DNA of 64,000 bases, from assembly GCF_013200955.2 (NCBI RefSeq), contig NZ_CP053697.2, positions 2,046,001 through 2,110,000 on the forward strand, read 5' to 3'. The notes below the pieces were generated by a model. That model was not told where the DNA came from, made no database searches, and was given only the letters and a program-made list of their open reading frames with translations. Position 1 is the stretch's first letter, and every line of letters begins with the position of its first letter. The translations under genes and the position numbers were made by a program. Shown in pieces: positions 20,900 through 29,135 of the stretch. The DNA comes from Pseudomonas campi (lineage in GTDB: Bacteria; Pseudomonadota; Gammaproteobacteria; Pseudomonadales; Pseudomonadaceae).

Positions 20900-22024
20900 G
20901 TGACGGATTATCGGGTGGTGGTGCTGGGCGGTTACGGCAATTTCGGTACGGTGATCGTCCGCCGCCTGCGCACTATTGCCGGCATTCGTGTGTGGGTGGC
21001 CGGCCGCGACCTGGCCAAGGCTGAAGCCCTGGCGAAAGAGACGGGCAGCCAGGCCGTGCGCCTGGACATGAACCAGGCCGATCTGGCCGAGCGTTTGCGC
21101 GCGCTGGGGGCGCAGCTGGTGATCTCCACGGCCGGGCCGTTCCAGAACCAGGATTACCGGGTGGCCGAGGCCTGCATCGCGGCGGGTGCGCATTACGTCG
21201 ACCTGGCCGATGCGCGTGAGTTCGTCTGTGCCATCGGTGCGCTGGATCAGGCGGCGCAAGCGGCCGGGGTATTGATCTGTGGCGGCGCCAGCTCGGTGCC
21301 CGCACTCAGCGCCGCGGTGATCGACAGCCTGCTGCCACGCTTCTCGCGGCTGGATGCGATCTGGCATGGCATCAGCTCCTCGGAGAAGACGCCGGGCGTA
21401 TCGACCCTGGCGGCGGTGCTCAACTACTGTGGCAAACCCTTTCAGCAGTGGCGTGATGGCGCCTGGCAGGCGGTCTATGGCTGGCAGGATCTCAGTCCGC
21501 ATGACTTTGCCGCGCCTCTGGGTCGGCGCTGGGTCGGCAACTGCGATATCCCCGATCTACAGCTGTTCCCGGCGCGTTATCCGGGCGTGCGCAGCGTGCG
21601 CTTTTCGGCTGGCGTCAGCCTGCGCCTGACCCAATTCGGCACCTGGCTGCTGTCCTGGCTGGTGCGCGGAGGCCTGTTGCGCAGTGGCGTGCCACTGGCC
21701 GGCCTGCTCCGGCGTGGCGCCGTGTTGGTCGAACCCCTGGGTGATGGCCTGAGCGGCATGTTCGTGCGTCTGCAGGGGCTGGATCACGCCGGCCAGGCGC
21801 AAACCCTGTGCTGGGAGCTGCAGGCGCTGCACAACGACGGGCCGAATATTCCCTGCATGGCGGCGGTGGCCCTGGCGCGCAAATTGGCCGCCGGCACCCT
21901 CGCCACGCGCGGAGCGTTGCCCTGCCTGGGCCTGCTGACGCTGGAGGAGTACCTGGCCGAGCTGGAGGGGCTGGCGATCAGCAGTGAGCTGCGGGTGCTG
22001 CCCGAGGCCGGCGTATCGGTATGA
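20900..22024 (+). CDS. Saccharopine dehydrogenase-like NAD(P)-binding protein
   Basis: A 374-aa protein with an N-terminal Rossmann domain (VVVLGGYGNFGTVIVRRL, then GRDLAKAEAL) and the saccharopine-reductase-type ISTAGPFQNQDY, CGGASSVPALSAAVID and SSSEKTPGVSTLAAVL segments. The C-terminal half has a hydrophobic stretch (LTQFGTWLLSWLV) and LVEPLGDGLSG. The substrate is unknown; it is probably not a lysine-pathway enzyme, given its neighbours. I start it at GTG 20900, which has AAGGAG eight bases upstream; an ATG at 20870, inside the ABC gene, is the alternative. Its TGA overlaps the next ATG (ATGA). Confidence 0.8.
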   Translation: MTDYRVVVLGGYGNFGTVIVRRLRTIAGIRVWVAGRDLAKAEALAKETGSQAVRLDMNQADLAERLRALGAQLVISTAGPFQNQDYRVAEACIAAGAHYVDLADAREFVCAIGALDQAAQAAGVLICGGASSVPALSAAVIDSLLPRFSRLDAIWHGISSSEKTPGVSTLAAVLNYCGKPFQQWRDGAWQAVYGWQDLSPHDFAAPLGRRWVGNCDIPDLQLFPARYPGVRSVRFSAGVSLRLTQFGTWLLSWLVRGGLLRSGVPLAGLLRRGAVLVEPLGDGLSGMFVRLQGLDHAGQAQTLCWELQALHNDGPNIPCMAAVALARKLAAGTLATRGALPCLGLLTLEEYLAELEGLAISSELRVLPEAGVSV

Positions 22025-22533
22025 ACAACGGCTACCTCCTGGTGCCGTGGCTGCGTATCTACACGGCTCCGGTTTTCCTGCACTGGTCGGTGGGGCTGTT
22101 TGCCGGGCTCTGCCTGATCTGGGCAGCGGAATACGGGCTCTATGGGGTGATGGCCACGCTCTGCTACCTGGCAATCATCCTGATCCACGAGTGGGGCCAT
22201 GCCTTCGTTGCCCATCGTCTGGGCCTGCGGGTGTTCGCCGTGCAGCTGGGGTTCTTCCACGGCCTGTGTCAATTCCAGAAACCGGCGGACTTCCTCGATG
22301 AGGTCAAGGTGGCTTGGGGTGGCGTGCTGGCACAGTTCAGCGTGGCGGCCCTGGTGCTGTTGCCATTGCCGCTGCTTGGCCCAGATTTGGGGTACTACGG
22401 CCCGGTGGCGCTCTTCCTCGGTTTCTTCAACCTGTTTATCGCCTGCGGCAACCTGTGGCCGGCACGCCGCCTGGATGGAGGGAAGGCCTGGAAGATCGTC
22501 GGGCTGCTCTGGGCGCGCCGCCGGCGCCCCTGA
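22021..22533 (+). CDS. Minimal M50-family site-2 metalloprotease
   Basis: A 170-aa integral membrane zinc protease. The HEXXH motif is HEWGH (His56, Glu57, His60) inside a membrane segment. The second zinc site is in NLWPARRLDGGKAW near residue 150, corresponding to the NPxPxxxLDG motif with Asp. There is no PDZ or CBS domain, so this is the smallest type of the family. Its start is coupled to the saccharopine-dehydrogenase-like gene by ATGA. Substrate unknown; such proteases usually cleave membrane-bound regulators or remnant signal peptides. Confidence 0.83.
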   Translation: MNNGYLLVPWLRIYTAPVFLHWSVGLFAGLCLIWAAEYGLYGVMATLCYLAIILIHEWGHAFVAHRLGLRVFAVQLGFFHGLCQFQKPADFLDEVKVAWGGVLAQFSVAALVLLPLPLLGPDLGYYGPVALFLGFFNLFIACGNLWPARRLDGGKAWKIVGLLWARRRRP

Positions 22534-22537
22534 GGGC

Positions 22538-23410
22538 TTAATGCTCGACTGGCGGCATCGGCTTGCCTTTGCTGGTCGCTGCGGCGCCGACTGAAGCAAG
22601 GATGATCGCGCCGATGGCCAGCCACTGGTTGCCACTCAGACGCTCGCTGAGCACCAGCAGGCCGATCAGTGCGGCAACTGCCGGCTCCATGCTCATCAGG
22701 ATGCTGAAGGTGCGCGCCGGCATGCGGGTCAGGGCAATCATCTCCAGGCTGTAGGGCAGGGCCGAGGAGAGCAGGGCGACGCCCAGGGCGATGGGCAGCA
22801 GGTCTAGGGAAAACAGCGCACTGCCGTTCTGCCAGAGGCCGATAGGGAACACCAGCAGTGCCGCCACAATAGTGCCGAAGGCCACGGTCTGCGCGCCGTG
22901 GGCGGCTCCAGCCTTCTGCCCGAAGACGATGTACAGCGCCCAGCAGACCCCGGCGCCGAGGGCCAAGGCCATGCCCAGCGGGTCCAGATGGGCGCTGGAT
23001 TGCTCGGTTGGCAGCAGCAGCCACAGACCGAACACCGCCAGGACGATCCACACGAAATCCAACAGCCGGCGCGAGGCAAACAACGCCAGGGCCAGCGGCC
23101 CGGTGAACTCCAGGGCGACGGCGATGCCGAGGGGAATGGTCTTCAGCGACATGTAGAACAGCAGGTTCATGCTGCCCAGCGACAAGCCATAGCCCAGCAG
23201 CGACGGCCAGGCGGAGAAATTGACCGGTGTGCGCCAGGGGCGCATGACCAAGCAGAGGATCAGTGCGCCGAGACTCAGGCGCAGGGCGGTGGTGCCTTCG
23301 GCGCCGATCAGCGGGAACAGGCCCTTGGCCAGGGACGCACCGCTCTGGATGGAAACCATCGCCACCAGGAGCAGGACGATCGGCAGAAGGATGGCGCGGG
23401 AGCGGGGCAT
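22538..23410 (-). CDS. EamA-family exporter, RhtA-like
   Basis: A 290-aa inner-membrane protein with ten hydrophobic segments in two EamA repeats. Recognisable segments are SIQSGASLAKGLFPLIGAEG and LKTIPLGIAVALEFTGPLAL in the first repeat, and PYSLEMIALTRMPARTFSIL with MSMEPAVAALIGLL in the second. The pattern matches the RhtA threonine/homoserine exporter. It is convergent with the M50 protease gene at only four bases. No regulatory site stands out upstream. Confidence 0.86.
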   Translation of the reverse strand: MPRSRAILLPIVLLLVAMVSIQSGASLAKGLFPLIGAEGTTALRLSLGALILCLVMRPWRTPVNFSAWPSLLGYGLSLGSMNLLFYMSLKTIPLGIAVALEFTGPLALALFASRRLLDFVWIVLAVFGLWLLLPTEQSSAHLDPLGMALALGAGVCWALYIVFGQKAGAAHGAQTVAFGTIVAALLVFPIGLWQNGSALFSLDLLPIALGVALLSSALPYSLEMIALTRMPARTFSILMSMEPAVAALIGLLVLSERLSGNQWLAIGAIILASVGAAATSKGKPMPPVEH

Positions 23411-23453
23411 GGGGCGGTCCGTAACTATGACTGGTCAGTCGTTTTGCAAGGAT

Positions 23454-23478
23454 AAAAAAACCGGCCACCGGGGCCGGT
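23454..23478 (-). terminator. Terminator downstream of ppnP
   Basis: The stem ACCGGCC/GGCCGGT around a five-base loop is followed on the minus strand by seven T. It lies about 20 bases after the ppnP stop and close to the start of the downstream RhtA-like gene. Confidence 0.85.
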
Positions 23479-23496
23479 TCTTCACAGCGGCCTGAC

Positions 23497-23778
23497 TCAG
23501 CGGTATTCGCAGAGATAGGCAGTATCAGTCGCAACTTTCAGCTGAAACTTGCTGTTGGCCGGCACGGTGAACTGGCTGCCGGCGGCAAAGGTTTCCCAGT
23601 TGTCGCTGCCCGGCAGCTTGACGGTCAGGGCGCCAGCCACTACGTGCATGATTTCCAGCTGGCTGGTACCGAATTCGTATTCGCCCGGGGCCATCACGCC
23701 GACAGTGGCCGGGCCTTCGTTCATGGCGAAGCCGATGGATTTGACGGTGCCGTCGAAGTACTCGTTGACCTTGAACAT
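23497..23778 (-). CDS. ppnP: Pyrimidine/purine nucleoside phosphorylase
   Basis: PpnP (93 aa, formerly DUF1255/YaiE) phosphorolyses several nucleosides to base and ribose-1-phosphate. It is a small cupin: [17 protein letters not shown] at the start, then [40 protein letters not shown] and SKFQLKV. Length and sequence match the family closely. AGGAACCCCGC precedes the ATG. It ends at a strong terminator, so it is a single-gene unit; the MITE-like element lies upstream. Confidence 0.93.
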   Translation of the reverse strand: MFKVNEYFDGTVKSIGFAMNEGPATVGVMAPGEYEFGTSQLEIMHVVAGALTVKLPGSDNWETFAAGSQFTVPANSKFQLKVATDTAYLCEYR

Positions 23779-23858
23779 GCGGGGTTCCTCGAAGGGGTGA
23801 AAAATGGCCCGTCAGTATGCCCAAGGCATGCCGGGGCGTCACCCGCTTTGCGGCCTTG

Positions 23859-24139
23859 CAGGCCGTTGAAAAACTACCTGCGTTGCCATCGCTGCGTTAA
23901 AAACAGGCTCACAGCCAACGGCTGAACGTGCTTTAGCACGGCCCCGAAGGGGTGAGCGCAGCGAATCAAATGCTCATTTACAGCTCGTAAACTGCGCTTT
24001 TGACTCACTACGTTCGCCCTGCGGGCCAGCCTTCGGCTGTTACTCCGCGTTGCTCCGTTCCGCCGTTTTGACCAGCCGGAGGCTGTTACTAACGTAGCGC
24101 CTTGCGCTGGCTGCCTCGCCTACGTTTTTCAACGGCCTG
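23859..24139. mobile_element. MITE-like element, copy 1
   Basis: A 281-base noncoding element with terminal inverted repeats: CAGGCCGTTGAAAAAC on the left and GTTTTTCAACGGCCTG on the right. It shares 169 ungapped terminal bases (23971-24139) with copy 2 at 26876-27044; I count six differences. The left part is also shared, but a central block (about 23929-23967) differs. It contains no reading frame resembling a transposase. Its right end directly touches the stop codon of the exonuclease gene. Clear target duplications are not visible for this copy (CTTG against TTAG). Confidence 0.75.
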
Positions 24140-24682
24140 TTAGGTGGCAAAGATCAGCGGCAGCAGGCGCGCGGTATTGCGCGCATCTTCCAGGGCGCGG
24201 TGCTGCTGGCCCTGAAAGGCCAGACCGGCCAATTGCAGGGCCGTGTGCAGGCCAACGGCACGTTTCAGCTTACGGGCCTCGGCGAAGCGTTGTTTGAGGT
24301 TGGTATGGGGAAGCGGGCGCAGGCTGCTGCGCAGGTCATGGCGCTGCCATTCCAGTTCGAACTGGCGGCGGTCGTAGTCGCCCCAGCTGGCCCAGCCGGC
24401 CAGATTGCCCAGGTGCGGCGCCAGCCAGCGTTCGAACTGTGGCCAGAGCGTCGTCAGCGTTGCGGCGCTGTCGACATTGGCTTGGCTGATATGGGTGAGC
24501 TCACGGCAGAAGCTGGTCAGGCAGGGGCGCCGCAGTGGGCGGACGAAACGCTGGAAGTGGTCCAGTTCGTGGCCATCGACCGCCACCAGGCTGGCACCGA
24601 TCTCGATGATTTCCATGTCTTCCACTGGCCAGCCACCTTCTTCGGTAGTGGCTTCCAGGTCGATCACCAACCAGTTGCGCAT
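24140..24682 (-). CDS. DEDDh 3'-5' exonuclease
   Basis: A 180-aa exonuclease of the RNase T/ERI-1-like DEDDh superfamily. Motif I is VIDLEATT, with Asp and Glu at about residues 8 and 10. Motif II lies in GWASWGDYDRRQFELE. Motif III is HRALEDARNTARLL, with the His-x4-Asp pair. The lack of polymerase or helicase domains suggests an RNA- or DNA-trimming enzyme with an unknown target. I start it at MRNWLVIDLE, with GGAGG five bases upstream; the longer reading frame has no ribosome-binding site. Its TAA stop lies immediately beside the end of the MITE-like element. Confidence 0.86.
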   Translation of the reverse strand: MRNWLVIDLEATTEEGGWPVEDMEIIEIGASLVAVDGHELDHFQRFVRPLRRPCLTSFCRELTHISQANVDSAATLTTLWPQFERWLAPHLGNLAGWASWGDYDRRQFELEWQRHDLRSSLRPLPHTNLKQRFAEARKLKRAVGLHTALQLAGLAFQGQQHRALEDARNTARLLPLIFAT

Positions 24683-24825
24683 AGGCCCTCCATTGCTTGC
24701 GGGCAGTATGGGAGTTGCGTGGCGTTTGGGCAAAACGATATCCATACAGTTTTCCTGCACCGCTGTGCTGGCCGGACACCCCAGGTGGCAGGCTATGCTT
24801 GCGTCCATTGATGACGGAGGTGGGC

Positions 24826-25704
24826 ATGGCGAAGGTGGCGTTTATCGGGCTGGGCGTGATGGGCTTTCCCATGGCCGGGCATCTGGCGCGCAAGGGGCAT
24901 CAGGTCTGCGTGTACAACCGCTCGACGGCCAAGGCGGCGGCGTGGGTTGCGCAGTTCGCCGGTGAGTCGGCGGCGACCCCGCGTGAAGCGGCGCAAGGCG
25001 CCGACCTGGTGATGACTTGCGTGGGTAATGATGACGACCTGCGCAGCGTGGTGCTCGGTGTCGACGGCGCCTTTGCCGGCATGGCGCCCGGCAGCGTGCT
25101 GGTCGATCACACCACAGCCTCGGCGGATGTCGCCCGTGAGCTGGCAGTGCTGGCGGCTGAGCGTGAGCTGGGTTTTCTCGATGCGCCGGTGTCGGGCGGT
25201 CAGGCCGGCGCGGAAAATGGCGCGCTCACGGTGATGGTCGGTGGCGAGCAGGCCTTCTACGAGCGCGCTGCGCCAGTGATCGACAGCTACGCCAAGATGG
25301 TCAAGCTGATGGGCCCGGTGGGTAGCGGGCAACTGACCAAGATGGTCAACCAGATCTGCATTGGCGGCCTGGTTCAGGGGCTGGCCGAGGCGCTGCATTT
25401 CGCCCAGTGCGCGGGGCTCGACGGGCATGCGGCGATGGAGGTGATCAGCAAGGGCGCGGCGCAGTCCTGGCAGCTGGAAAACCGTCACCAGAACATGCTG
25501 GCCGGCAAGTTCGATTTCGGCTTCGCGGTGGACTGGATGCGCAAGGATCTGTCGATCCTGCTGGACGAGGCCCGCCGCAACGGCGCGCAACTACCGGTGA
25601 CGGCGCTAGTCGATCAGTTCTACGCGGATGTGCAGGCCATGGGCGGTGGGCGCTGGGACACCTCCAGCCTGCTGGCGCGCCTCAGGCAGGTGCCCAAGGG
25701 CTGA
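24826..25704 (+). CDS. Beta-hydroxyacid dehydrogenase (3-hydroxyisobutyrate dehydrogenase-like)
   Basis: A 292-aa NAD(P)-dependent enzyme of the 3-hydroxyisobutyrate/tartronate-semialdehyde reductase family. The Rossmann motif is VAFIGLGVMGFPMAGHL and NRS follows the second strand. The substrate motif is DAPVSGGQAGAENGALTVMV, and the catalytic Lys is in GSGQLTKMVNQICIGG. The C-terminal helix domain contains MRKDLSILLDEAR. GGAGG lies five bases before the ATG; an in-frame ATG 15 bases upstream is possible. The exact substrate cannot be told from sequence; GlxR-like and GHBDH-like roles are both open. It stands alone. Confidence 0.87.
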   Translation: MAKVAFIGLGVMGFPMAGHLARKGHQVCVYNRSTAKAAAWVAQFAGESAATPREAAQGADLVMTCVGNDDDLRSVVLGVDGAFAGMAPGSVLVDHTTASADVARELAVLAAERELGFLDAPVSGGQAGAENGALTVMVGGEQAFYERAAPVIDSYAKMVKLMGPVGSGQLTKMVNQICIGGLVQGLAEALHFAQCAGLDGHAAMEVISKGAAQSWQLENRHQNMLAGKFDFGFAVDWMRKDLSILLDEARRNGAQLPVTALVDQFYADVQAMGGGRWDTSSLLARLRQVPKG

Positions 25705-25727
25705 GTGATCTGTTCACGGGGCGCGCG

Positions 25728-25748
25728 TAGGGTGCGCCGTGCGCGTGG
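25728..25748. repeat. Single arm of a GTAGGGTGCGCC-type repeat
   Basis: GTAGGGTGCGCCGTGCGCG resembles one arm of a Pseudomonas REP; the matching opposite arm is not visible nearby. A similar single arm starts at 62547 after tgpA. No gene is evident in 25705-25884. Confidence 0.45.
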
Positions 25749-25884
25749 AGCACTAGCAGCCAGATAGGTATCCAGCACTCCAGGGCGTTGCCGGTGCAAC
25801 AGGCCTGGCGGAGCTGTGTTTTCTCGGCGCCAAGGATAAAATCGACTGTCTTAGCTGATCAGACTGTTCTGAGGTTTTGTTGCC

Positions 25885-26136
25885 ATGAATTGCCGTGTGG
25901 GCTGCGGTGCTTGCTGCATTGCCCCTTCCATCAGTTCGCCGATCCCCGGCATGCCAGAAGGCAAGGCCGCGGGGCAGCGTTGTATCCATCTGACGCTCGA
26001 TTACCTCTGCGCCATCTTCGGTCAGGCCGAGCGCCCTGCCGTGTGTTCTGGCTTCAGGGCCGATCCTGTGGTGTGTGGTGAGAGTCGGGAGGAGGCGATT
26101 CGTCTGCTGGGTTGGCTGGAACAGGCCACGGCATAG
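25885..26136 (+). CDS. YkgJ-family cysteine-cluster protein
   Basis: An 83-aa protein with the CxxCC signature near the start (CRVGCGACC), a later Cys in GQRCIHLTLDYLCAIF, and a final pair in VCSGFRADPVVCGES. This spacing is the UPF0153/YkgJ pattern, thought to bind zinc or an iron-sulfur cluster. The role is unknown. It precedes the START-domain gene by 57 bases and may share its transcript. ATG 25885 sits directly before the conserved NCRVGCG start. Confidence 0.83.
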   Translation: MNCRVGCGACCIAPSISSPIPGMPEGKAAGQRCIHLTLDYLCAIFGQAERPAVCSGFRADPVVCGESREEAIRLLGWLEQATA

Positions 26137-26193
26137 TGATGTTCATCCGGGCGGCACTTTCTGCCGACTGATTTTCTTGTTTAAGGAATACCC

Positions 26194-26805
26194 ATGAAGG
26201 GATTGACGCGTGTGGCTGCATTCTGTGGTCTCGGTATCTTGGCCGCTAGCGGATTGACTCGAGCCGAAGACTGGCAGCTGGTCAAGGATGAGGAGGGTAT
26301 CCGCGTCTATCTGAGTGCCGTCGAAGGCTCGAAATACAAGGCCTACCGGGGCGTGACCACGATCAAAAGCGATGTCGCCAGGCTGCGCGCCCTGCAGGAT
26401 GATGTGCAGGGCTCCTGTCCCTGGATTCATGCCTGTGCTGGGCAGATGTTGCTCAAACATGAGGGGATGGAGAGCTGGGTCTATACCCGCTTCGAAATGC
26501 CTTGGCCCGTGACTGCTCGCGATTCGATCTTGCGTGTGGTGACCCAGGTAAATGCCGACGGTAGCCTGGTGCGGCTTATGGATGGCCAGCCGCAGTACCT
26601 GCCGGAGGACAAGGCGTATGTAAGGGTCGCCAGCCTGAAAGGTTCGTGGACCTTCATGCCGAAGGCGGCAGGCGAGGTGGAGGTGACCTATCAGGTTCAC
26701 ACCGAGCCGGGCGGCAGCGTACCGTCCTGGCTGGCCAACAGCTTTGTGGTGGATGCGCCGTTCAACACCCTGCAGGGGCTGCGGGCCAAAGCCGAGGGCC
26801 GTTAA
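26194..26805 (+). CDS. Exported START-domain lipid-binding protein
   Basis: A 203-aa protein with a signal peptide (cleavage after about residue 24, LTRA/EDW) and a START-like domain. Typical segments are WQLVKDEEGIRVYLSAVEGS, YKAYRGVTTI, WVYTRFEMPWPVTARDSI and the C-terminal amphipathic helix PFNTLQGLRAK. START domains hold a hydrophobic ligand; the periplasmic ligand here is unknown. Two Cys in GSCPWIHAC may form a disulfide. The TAA stop is part of the TTAA that borders the MITE-like element. Confidence 0.85.
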   Translation: MKGLTRVAAFCGLGILAASGLTRAEDWQLVKDEEGIRVYLSAVEGSKYKAYRGVTTIKSDVARLRALQDDVQGSCPWIHACAGQMLLKHEGMESWVYTRFEMPWPVTARDSILRVVTQVNADGSLVRLMDGQPQYLPEDKAYVRVASLKGSWTFMPKAAGEVEVTYQVHTEPGGSVPSWLANSFVVDAPFNTLQGLRAKAEGR

Positions 26806-27044
26806 CAGGCTGTTGAAAAACTACCTGCGTTGCCATCGCGGCGTTAAAAACAGGCCGGGACGCGGCGTCTCAAAATGCTCATTTACAGCTCGTAAACTGC
26901 GCTTTTGACTCACTACGTTCGCCCTGCGGGCCAGCCTTCGGCTGTTACTTCGCGTTGCTCCGTTCCGCCGTTTTGACCAGCCGGAGGCTGTTACTGGTGT
27001 AGCGCCTTGCGCTGGCTGCCTCGCCAACGTTTTTCAACTGCCTG
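26806..27044. mobile_element. MITE-like element, copy 2
   Basis: A 239-base noncoding element with terminal inverted repeats CAGGCTGTTGAAAAAC and GTTTTTCAACTGCCTG. It is flanked on both sides by TTAA (26802-26805 and 27045-27048), which could be a target duplication or an extension of the palindromic ends. It is related to copy 1 as described there; its central block is shorter. There is no protein-coding content. With the adjoining gltA terminator it accounts for all of the 304-base gap before gltA. Confidence 0.75.
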
Positions 27045-27063
27045 TTAATGCTCTGCTGAAACG

Positions 27064-27093
27064 AAAAAAGGCTGCCAGATGGCAGCCTTTTTT
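27064..27093. terminator. Terminator of gltA, potentially bidirectional
   Basis: A 13-base perfect stem (AAAAAAGGCTGCC / GGCAGCCTTTTTT) with a four-base loop. It has T-runs on both strands, so it could end gltA (minus) and any readthrough from the START gene (plus). Confidence 0.92.
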
Positions 27094-27109
27094 CTTGTTG
27101 CAGCGATGC

Positions 27110-28399
27110 TTACTTGCGCTGATCCAGCGGCACGATGTCACGCTGCGCGTAGCCGGTGTACAGCTGGCGCGGACGGCCAATCTTGTACGGGCTGGAGAGC
27201 ATTTCTTTCCAGTGCGAGATCCAGCCGACGGTGCGCGCCAGGGCGAAGATCACGGTGAACATGCTGGTCGGAATGCCGATCGCCTTGAGGATGATCCCCG
27301 AGTAGAAGTCGACGTTCGGGTACAGGTTGCGTTCCTTGAAGTACGGATCGGTCAGGGCGATCTCTTCCAGGCGCATGGCCAGTTGCAGCTGCGGGTCGTT
27401 GGTGATGCCCAGTTCGCCGAGCACTTCGTCGCAGGTCTTCTTCATCACGGTGGCGCGCGGGTCGCGGTTCTTGTAAACGCGGTGACCGAAGCCCATCAGC
27501 TTGAACGGATCGTTCTTGTCCTTGGCCTTGGCGATGAACTTGTCGATGTTCTCGACGCTGCCGATCTCGTCCAGCATGGTCAGTACGGCTTCGTTGGCGC
27601 CGCCGTGTGCCGGGCCCCACAGCGCGGCGATGCCGGCAGCGATACAGGCGAACGGGTTGGCACCGGAAGAGCCGGCCAGACGTACGGTGGAGGTGGAGGC
27701 GTTCTGCTCATGGTCGGCGTGCAGGACGAAGATACGGTCCATCGCCTTGGCCAGCACCGGGCTGATCGGTTTGATCTCGCACGGGGTGTTGAACATCATG
27801 TGCAGGAAGTTTTCCGCGTAGTTCAGGTCGTTACGCGGGTACATCATCGGCTGGCCCATGGAGTACTTGTAGGCCATGGCTGCGATGGTTGGCATCTTGG
27901 CGACCAGGCGCATGGCCGAGATTTCGCGATGATGCGGATTATTGATGTCCAGGGAGTCGTGGTAGAAGGCGGAGAGGGCGCCTACTACGCCGCACATGAT
28001 GGCCATCGGGTGGGCATCGCGGCGGAAGCCGTTGAAGAAGCTCTTCAATTGCTCGTGAACCATGGTGTGGTTCTTGATGGTGCTGACGAACTTGGCTTTC
28101 TGCTCGGTGGTCGGCAGTTCGCCGTTCAGCAGCAGGTAGCAGGTTTCCAGGTAGTCGGATTTCTCGGCCAGTTGCTCGATCGGGTAGCCGCGATGCAGCA
28201 GGATGCCCTGGTCGCCATCGATATAGGTGATTTTCGACTCGCAAGAGGCGGTCGACATAAAGCCAGGATCAAATGTGAAGCGACCCGTGGCGGTTAAGCC
28301 CCGTACGTCAACTACATCGGGACCAACGGTGCCGGTCAGAACGGGCAGCTCTACGGGGGCATTGCCCTCGATGATCAACTGCGCTTTTTTGTCAGCCAT
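27110..28399 (-). CDS. gltA: Citrate synthase
   Basis: GltA (429 aa) condenses oxaloacetate and acetyl-CoA, the entry step of the TCA cycle. This is the type II, NADH-sensitive hexameric form: the N-terminal NADH-binding region ([20 protein letters not shown]) precedes the catalytic core. Catalytic residues are in [16 protein letters not shown] (His), [13 protein letters not shown] (His) and the C-terminal NVDFYSGI (Asp). ATG 28399 follows AGGAGG by six bases; an in-frame upstream ATG is not supported. It has its own sigma-70 promoter, divergent from the sdh operon, and its own terminator. Confidence 0.98.
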   Translation of the reverse strand: MADKKAQLIIEGNAPVELPVLTGTVGPDVVDVRGLTATGRFTFDPGFMSTASCESKITYIDGDQGILLHRGYPIEQLAEKSDYLETCYLLLNGELPTTEQKAKFVSTIKNHTMVHEQLKSFFNGFRRDAHPMAIMCGVVGALSAFYHDSLDINNPHHREISAMRLVAKMPTIAAMAYKYSMGQPMMYPRNDLNYAENFLHMMFNTPCEIKPISPVLAKAMDRIFVLHADHEQNASTSTVRLAGSSGANPFACIAAGIAALWGPAHGGANEAVLTMLDEIGSVENIDKFIAKAKDKNDPFKLMGFGHRVYKNRDPRATVMKKTCDEVLGELGITNDPQLQLAMRLEEIALTDPYFKERNLYPNVDFYSGIILKAIGIPTSMFTVIFALARTVGWISHWKEMLSSPYKIGRPRQLYTGYAQRDIVPLDQRK

Positions 28400-28458
28400 G
28401 TTCGGCCTCCTGTTTATGCTTGAAATCATCAGACCGCCCCCCACGCAGGGCCCGCAAC

Positions 28459-28486
28459 ACTATAGAGACATAAATTTGAATGTCAA
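28459..28486 (-). promoter_or_regulatory. Sigma-70 promoter of gltA
   Basis: On the minus strand TTGACA (28486-28481) and TATAGT (28464-28459) are separated by 16 bases, an almost consensus pair. The start would be near 28452, leaving a 50-base leader before gltA. Confidence 0.82.
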
Positions 28487-28600
28487 TTTGCGCTAAGCCA
28501 GATGGCAGACGGCTTCCAGCCCTGTTTTGGGGCGCAGGAAGGGGCGCTAATACGTCATTTATTAAGGTGGCGCAATCCGCTTTTAGCGAGGGTCTTTACG

Positions 28601-28629
28601 TTGTCATTAGTTACCTAACTGTCTATACT
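28601..28629 (+). promoter_or_regulatory. Sigma-70 promoter of the sdh-suc operon
   Basis: TTGTCA (28601-28606), a 17-base spacer and TATACT (28624-28629) form a strong match. Transcription would start near 28636, giving a leader of about 113 bases before sdhC. The 349-base gltA-sdhC gap therefore holds two divergent promoters whose -35 elements are about 115 bases apart. Confidence 0.8.
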
Positions 28630-28748
28630 CTGCGCCCGGCCGTCAGGGGCTTTAGGGCCTGCGTTTTGGCGGTTGGCACTCCCTTGGTGAGGGGTACCTG
28701 ACCAGTGCACTTCCCGACAACTTGCCCTGTTTGTTAGGGGCCTCTAGT

Positions 28749-29135
28749 GTGAAAAAAGCCGTGAATAGCCAACGACCTGTAAACCTAGATCTCAGGACTA
28801 TCAAACTCCCGATCACCGCTTATACGTCCATTCTGCACCGTGTTTCCGGTGTCATCCTCTTTGTCGGCCTTGCCGTGCTGCTGTTTGCACTCGACAAGTC
28901 GCTGAGCTCCGAGGAAGGCTTTGCAGAAGTCAAGGCGTGTCTGACCAGTCCGCTGGCCAAGCTGATTGTCTGGGGCCTGTTGTCCGCTCTGCTGTATCAC
29001 CTGGTGGCCGGTGTACGCCATCTGATCATGGACATGGGTGTCGGCGAGTCGCTGGAAGGCGGCAAGCTGGGCTCGAAAATCGTCATCGTGGTTTCCGTGG
29101 TGGTGATCCTGCTGGCAGGGGTGTGGATATGGTAA
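28749..29135 (+). CDS. sdhC: Succinate dehydrogenase cytochrome b556 subunit
   Basis: SdhC (128 aa) is one of the two membrane anchors of complex II and shares its heme b and quinone site. It starts VKKAVNSQRPVNLDLRTIKL and has three membrane segments. The heme-ligand His region is YHLVAGVRHLIMDMG, and SILHRVSG holds conserved quinone-site Ser and Arg. I use GTG 28749, which gives the normal Pseudomonas N-terminus; an upstream start would add nine unrelated residues. It overlaps sdhD by seven bases. Confidence 0.95.
   Translation: MKKAVNSQRPVNLDLRTIKLPITAYTSILHRVSGVILFVGLAVLLFALDKSLSSEEGFAEVKACLTSPLAKLIVWGLLSALLYHLVAGVRHLIMDMGVGESLEGGKLGSKIVIVVSVVVILLAGVWIW

Noticed and set aside
23859-27044. 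Composite transposon formed by the two MITE-like copies
   Set aside because: The genes between them (exonuclease, dehydrogenase, YkgJ, START) are ordinary chromosomal types with no sign of joint mobility, and no transposase is present.
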